From contig JAJEKV010000070.1 of the NCBI GenBank assembly GCA_021234155.1, positions 6,444,602 to 6,508,601 of the forward strand: a stretch of DNA of 64,000 bases. The letters run 5' to 3'. Below, one piece after another: positions 59,507-64,000 of this stretch (position 1 is the first letter of the stretch; each line of letters begins with the position of its first letter). Source of the stretch: Isoetes taiwanensis. Taxonomy: Eukaryota > Streptophyta > Lycopodiopsida > Isoetales > Isoetaceae. Position numbers and translations under genes: made by a program. Under the pieces are notes generated by a model. That model saw only the letters and a program-made list of their open reading frames with translations, made no database searches and was not told where the DNA came from.

Positions 59507-60845
59507 TTGTCGCCGATTGCCAGGTCCTAGTTCTTTTCTTCTCTGACACAAGGCTCCCAAAAAAAAATTTTCACAACAGTTTTTACATGAAACCACTAAA
59601 ATAAAGTGATATCACTAAGTGGGTTAATATGTTGAATAACTGCTGCCAGTTAAATAGTATGGTTCATACTTATGATTTATTATTCTAGTTTATTGCCATT
59701 GTTCGTCTTCATGGTTCTTTATGGTAGTTTGTTTCTCTAGTTGATAATAGTGCTTTATTACTGTGTTTCGGATATATGATACAGTTTATAATATAAACCT
59801 TAAACCACTAATGAAATTTGTTTTAATTGAATCCACAATCTAGTGTGGTTTCAAGAAAAAGTTATCTATATCTTTTCATAGGAATCAATGTTCTTCCATG
59901 CAACAAAATGTGCCAATTTTTTTATGAAAGTATTAGAGGTTAAATGGTAATGGTTTTGCCATCAAAATAGTAAGGTCTTGCATCTTTGTATTTGGGACAA
60001 ATCAATATTGCTTTGGACAATATAATTACTACAGGTTTACTAAATATAAGAAGGCATACTCAACTTGGAAATCATTGCCACTATGAATACATAATGATTT
60101 TGAGTTTCTCCATCAAACATTCAATGTTTTGTTACACGGAATTGGTATTGGTTTTTATAACAAATTAAGAAATGCTCATTGTACATCCAACTATTGTTTT
60201 AGAACAAAAAGAGATAATCTATATGCGAAGTCTAGTTAGCATATTGATGTAAGCTTTTATATCAAACCCTCAAACGTTTTTTTTAATTAAAGCAGAATAA
60301 ACATTGATGATCAATTTAGCTTGTTCAAGGTGCCCAGGGATTTGAACCCTAGTATTTCCATTTTTCCCAAACATAAGCATAATGACTAGTCTAACCCTTA
60401 TTAGTTTTCATTCTAGTGCATTTAGCTAAGAATCATTTGGCAAAGAATCCCTACTAGAATATTATTATGCAGGAATTAGGAATTGGCAAATGATATAGCA
60501 AAGCTATCTTTCAATGATTTCTCTCGAGACAACTAATGGAGGAAAAAGCAAAGGAACAAGGCATTTGGCTGTGGCAGGGCTATGGCAAGTTCTGGAACCA
60601 ATTTAGCAATGTCTTTCAAGGAAACAGACACAAATGCTTAATAAATATAACGTTGGTCACAGATTTGAACCCCTACAAACAGAGCATAGAGCTTTTAATC
60701 TATTTGAGGGTCGTGAGCTAGAAACGTCAAATGTAAACAGTGCAAGGACCCTGGGATGCGCCAAAAAATGCTGCACACCATAGTTGTGTGTTCGCAGGTG
60801 CTGACATTAGGATTACAGGGCAAGCTACAGCTATTCGCCATAGCT
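59507..60845. other. No recognisable gene
   Basis: AT-rich, low-CpG DNA without coding or element motifs. A tRNA B-box-like string lies at 60338-60348 on the minus strand (reported as a weak observation). Confidence 0.4.
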
Positions 60846-60848
60846 TTT

Positions 60849-61030
60849 GTGCAAGAAGCAGAATAACATGCAAATGAAATGGTTATTTTGGAAGCAAAGG
60901 GAGATATGTAAAAATATAACAGAGTACATGTCACCGCCTGTGCAAGAAGCAGTATAACATGCAAATAAAATGGTTATTTTTGAAGCAAATGGAGATATGT
61001 GAAAATCTAACAAGTACAAGCAAAGGTGCT
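60849..61030 (+). repeat. Tandem duplication, 91-bp unit (2 copies)
   Basis: GTGCAAGAAGCAG begins at 60849 and 60940. Both are followed by TATAACATGCAAAT-AAATGGTTATTTT, GAAGCAAA-GGAGATATGT, AAAAT-TAACA and GT(A)CA, with few differences. Confidence 0.9.
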
Positions 61031-62030
61031 TATCTGTCACTGCCTATATAGTGTTGGATCCTGGAAATCTCAAACTCAGTTCATTCCACAAAAAAAAGTT
61101 TAAGTCAAATGAAAGATTAAGGCATCAAAGAGCTTTACCTGTGTAGCTCGCTGGTTTATGGCATAGCCGAGATAAAGGGTAGAGCCGTAAATAAAGAAGT
61201 TGGGCTTCCATAACAAAACTTTCAAATCGTCAAGGATTCACAGAACAGAGCGGTTCCCTACATTCAAATTGGACAGAGCCGTTAATCAACTATTAAACTC
61301 AAGGGGAAACGAAAGGAAGCACGAGCATGCCTTGGGTCTGCCGGAAGACTCTGGTGTTCACAGGTGGGCATATTTTATAAAGCTCAAGGAAAAACTCATC
61401 CATTGATCATCCGGAGGTACTTTTTATTGTTTATTGTTTATCTTTTTGGAAAGAAGTTCTTGCATGTTAAGTCAGCCAGGCTAGTTACAGAGCATTCGTG
61501 GCCCTTTAGGTACATTGCAGGTTGAAGGAAGAAGATAGCAGCAAATATGGCAGGTAGGCAGTGACAGAGCAACATGGAACGAGGAATGCCCAATACATGC
61601 TTCTGGTTGTGCCATTTCTGCTCCATTTTATGCTCCAATCTGCTCCAATATTCTTGATTCGGAATCCATCTTGCTGTCTCAATGGCACTTGGAGTTTTCA
61701 GAATACAACAGAGTTGAATCCTTCTACAGTTTCATTTATTTTTTCTGGATAATACAATGAAATAAAATAAATGAGATCAATTGTGCTACATTGTTTATAA
61801 CTTAACATTAATTCAATATTTTTGAACCTTAACCATTGAATGTTTTAATCTAAGTTAAAACTTAGATTGCAATCTATTATGTATGAGAATGGAGATAACA
61901 TGGCATTTTATTCCTTATGGACTTGATTTGGGTTTGATTCCCAAAAAGGCTCTTTTTTTACAATAAAAAAGATTACACAAAATTCATAATATATTAGCTT
62001 TTAAATTGTGGCCTATAGTAAATTTTTTTG
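61031..62030. other. No recognisable gene
   Basis: Short frames on both strands near 61200-61750 have no recognised motif. The right part becomes strongly AT-rich from about 61750. Confidence 0.4.
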
Positions 62031-62038
62031 TAATGTGT

Positions 62039-62695
62039 GCCACGTGTCAACTTTTGATTGTTAGAAGATATATTAGATACAATACTTTATTTTTTTCCTA
62101 TGTGTAGTAATAATGCCACGTGTCCATATTTGATTAGCTAGAATAATATTTTTTTTATTTAAAAAGTATGCCACGTGTTAATATCTCATTAGTTAAACAA
62201 CCACATTACAAATTCACGTTTTTTCTACGTGTTATAAAACTTACTTTTTACATGTCCTTATTTTAGGAAAACAATAGCTAGATTGAAAAACACGTGTAGT
62301 GTTTTGTAAATTAAAAAAGTCCATGTGCAATTTGTTTAATTTTGCAAAAACAACACTTGAAACAACGTGTCTATATCGAGAAAAGCATACTTGAAAACAT
62401 CAATTTTCTATTTCCTACGTGTTCTTTTCCTTGTAATCCTTTATTTCTAGTGTTGTAATTTAGTTTTTCAGGTGTAATAAAATTAAAACCTACGCGTGCT
62501 ATTTTAAAGATAAACAACGCATGGTTCCAGAAAAAACAACAGTGAAGGAAAAAAGTACGTTGATAAAAATTCACAAAAACTACGTCAACTTTTTCTACGC
62601 GTGGATTTTTTTGCCAAGAGACCACTGTGGGAAATTTCTGCCAAAAAACCACTGTCTCTTTGTGCAAATCTGGATAAACAGGCCACGTGGACTTT
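62039..62695 (+). promoter_or_regulatory. Array of ACGT-core (G-box/ABRE-like) sites
   Basis: About eleven ACGTG or ACGCG sites in 650 bp of very AT-rich DNA: CCACGTGTC or CCACGTGT near 62040, 62116 and 62171; CTACGTGTT at 62225 and 62415; CACGTGTAG at 62291; AACGTGTC at 62364; CTACGCGTG at 62490 and 62595; TACGTTG and TACGTCA near 62556 and 62580; CCACGTGG at 62683. Spacing is mostly 51-76 bp. ACGTG[T/G]C and CACGTG are established bZIP/bHLH binding cores in plants (ABRE, G-box). The near-regular spacing suggests a degenerate tandem repeat whose conserved core is this site. Regulatory activity is inferred only. Confidence 0.45.
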
Positions 62696-62856
62696 TGGGA
62701 CCATTTTGGTGTTGTTTTTGGCATAAAACAACACTTTCGTACAACTAAAAAACAACTGTGGACCAAAAATTGGGGTCAGTGTGAAATGTGTAATGATTTA
62801 ATATGTTCCACTCTCTTTCCACATCGTCCTGCCTGTACAGAAAGCCTAAAGATAAA

Positions 62857-63275
62857 GCATAATATGAAGCCGGCTATATCTTGGTAAAGGTAAGAGCGGA
62901 TCAGAGTTTGCTTATCAAGTTGGCTGACTTTGGTGTGTCAAAGGCCAATTTTGGGACAGGCAATAATACGACCATGAGGGGCACACCCATGTACATGGCC
63001 CCTGAAATGTTGAATGGGGGGACTAACTACAGCAAGAAGGTTGATGTCTTTAGCTTTGGGGTTTTATGTTCTCAAATTCTTACTCGTCAGAAGAAACTTG
63101 TTGGAGAACAAATTGAGACGATAAGGGGTGAGCTCAGGGATCGAAAATGAATATTCCTATGAGACTGAAGAATTTGATAGATCGTTGCTGGGAATACGAG
63201 GACTCTCAACGTCCGACATTTGCAGAAATTTGTGATGAATTATGGGGCATCAAGAAATATCTCTTGATTTCATAA
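62857..63275 (+). pseudogene. Protein kinase C-lobe fragment (TKL-like)
   Basis: Plus-strand kinase remnant beginning within the catalytic loop (a CAT-AATATGAAGCC relic of HRDMKP) and continuing QSLLIKLADFGVSKA (DFG Mg-binding motif), RGTPMYMAPEML (activation loop and APE), KKVDVFSFGVL (the subdomain IX Asp) up to a stop at 63148-63150. Subdomain XI then resumes in another phase (63147-63275) with NLIDRCWEYEDSQRPTFAEI, the invariant Arg included. N-lobe, Gly loop, VAIK Lys and hinge are absent; the ACGT array lies where they should be. The truncation plus the frameshift make it a pseudogene, although a two-exon reading with an unseen upstream part cannot be fully excluded. It is better preserved than its relative at 49.0-50.3 kb and lies in the opposite orientation. 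Confidence 0.85.
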
Positions 63276-63770
63276 ATTGGCATCATGCAAAACTTAATCA
63301 CACATTTAGGATTCCCAATCAGCTGGTGCAAATGTAGTGGCCATGTGATGCCTAGAATTTTACCTCGCACTTTTCCAAGAAAAGCTTATATTGTTGATCC
63401 CCGTATCTTTGAGAATTCTTCTGTCAAAGGACTTCCTGTCGACAAACTATTTGACTTTACAATTCTTTGCTTAGAGCTTGTCTACTCTTTTGCCATCTAC
63501 CTTGCGCCATCTCAAACCTTCAGGAGTTTGTCTTTGGGGCAATCCAAAATTTACAAATGACTGAGCAGCCATGTGAAATCCTTGTTAGTTATTATGGCTC
63601 TTTATTGTATTGTTGTTTAGCAACTCCTAGATGGCAAAATATCACGTCGTATTTCCTGATGAATTTTGAAAAGTAGTTGGATGTGTCCATGCTCAATGTT
63701 GCAAAACTAACAATCCAAATTAATGTTTATATAAACTTTTACATCTATCACACCATATATAATCATACAT
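63276..63770. other. No recognisable gene; open plus-strand frames
   Basis: A 91-aa frame (63285-63560) follows the kinase fragment directly. It might be a 3' extension of the same decayed locus, but I see no motif. Confidence 0.3.
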
Positions 63771-63778
63771 CAATGTTA

Positions 63779-63806
63779 TTTTTTTTTTATTTTATTTTTT
63801 TTTTGA
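63779..63806. repeat. T-rich homopolymer run
   Basis: About 28 bases nearly all T. It lies 0.5 kb downstream of the kinase fragment and is not clearly linked to it. Confidence 0.8.
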
Positions 63807-64000
63807 AGGCAAGAATGATCTGTATTGTATTCAAAAGATAAGAGTGTTTACACATACAGTGAGTCCAGAGCTGCTATCACTTCTCCAATCCATGATAAGC
63901 AGTCCGGACTCTAGACCCAGTACTTGGAGCCTCTCTCAACTTCTTCTCCATAGGATACTATAGGAGAGAAGGCCTCAGTTCCTAGGCTAAATTTTATAAA

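Noticed and set aside
1-64000. CRISPR array, bacterial operon or prophage
   Set aside because: There are no regularly spaced identical repeats with unique spacers, no ribosome-binding-site-led gene strings and no compact coding; the DNA is plant-like and gene-poor.

Overview
The window is nuclear DNA from a land plant, most likely a seed plant with a large repeat-rich genome; a gymnosperm is plausible but not proven. The evidence is a decayed organellar-type PLS-class PPR gene, a captured plant non-phosphorylating glyceraldehyde-3-phosphate dehydrogenase (GAPN, ALDH11) sequence, plant Ty1/copia remains with initiator-Met-tRNA-type primer sites, very low gene density and many short tandem duplications. 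I found no bacterial or organellar gene cluster and no rRNA or functional tRNA gene. Nearly all long open frames here are shadows of low-complexity or composition-biased DNA.

Layout. 1-16.4 kb: mostly unrecognisable DNA with a GA microsatellite (1.9 kb), a purine-biased block (5.2-9.6 kb), a TGCGT-rich cluster (9.9-10.2 kb) and a TATC microsatellite (12.4 kb). 16.5-17.9 kb: PPR pseudogene on the minus strand. 19.1-20.8 kb: two direct copies of an unknown repeat. 21.5-26 kb: a CpG-rich, TCGA-rich domain around a GGGAAAA-type purine tract (23.05-24.62 kb) that has its own ~945-bp higher-order period. 26-44 kb: a possible but unidentified expressed region near 26.7-28.3 kb, several pairwise tandem repeats, an orphan LTR end at 32.36 kb, and otherwise featureless DNA. 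44.3-48.8 kb: an old Ty1/copia element, minus strand. 49.0-50.3 kb: protein kinase pseudogene, minus strand. 51.25-51.74 kb: another copia RT/RNase H scrap, plus strand. 54.3-56.7 kb: a young, structurally complete, non-autonomous LTR retrotransposon carrying a GAPN transcript fragment. 57.5-57.9 kb: a candidate small gene with a KEN-box N-terminus. 59.0-59.5 kb: a doubtful LTR-like segment. 62.0-62.7 kb: an array of ACGT-core (G-box/ABRE-like) sites just upstream of a second kinase fragment (62.86-63.28 kb) related to the one at 49 kb.

The main result is the element at 54326-56699. It has a perfect 5-bp target-site duplication (CAAAG), LTRs of 215 and 231 bp that differ by two substitutions and one 16-bp indel, a primer-binding site abutting the 5' LTR and a polypurine tract abutting the 3' LTR. 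It has no recognisable gag, protease, integrase or RT. Its internal region holds a 263-aa ORF of unknown origin running into an intronless GAPN segment in the same orientation. The segment has lost the ALDH oxyanion-hole motif and about 110 residues after the catalytic Cys, so it is a transduced host mRNA fragment and not a working enzyme. Nothing in the window forms an operon or pathway; kinase, PPR and retroelement remains are independent relics.
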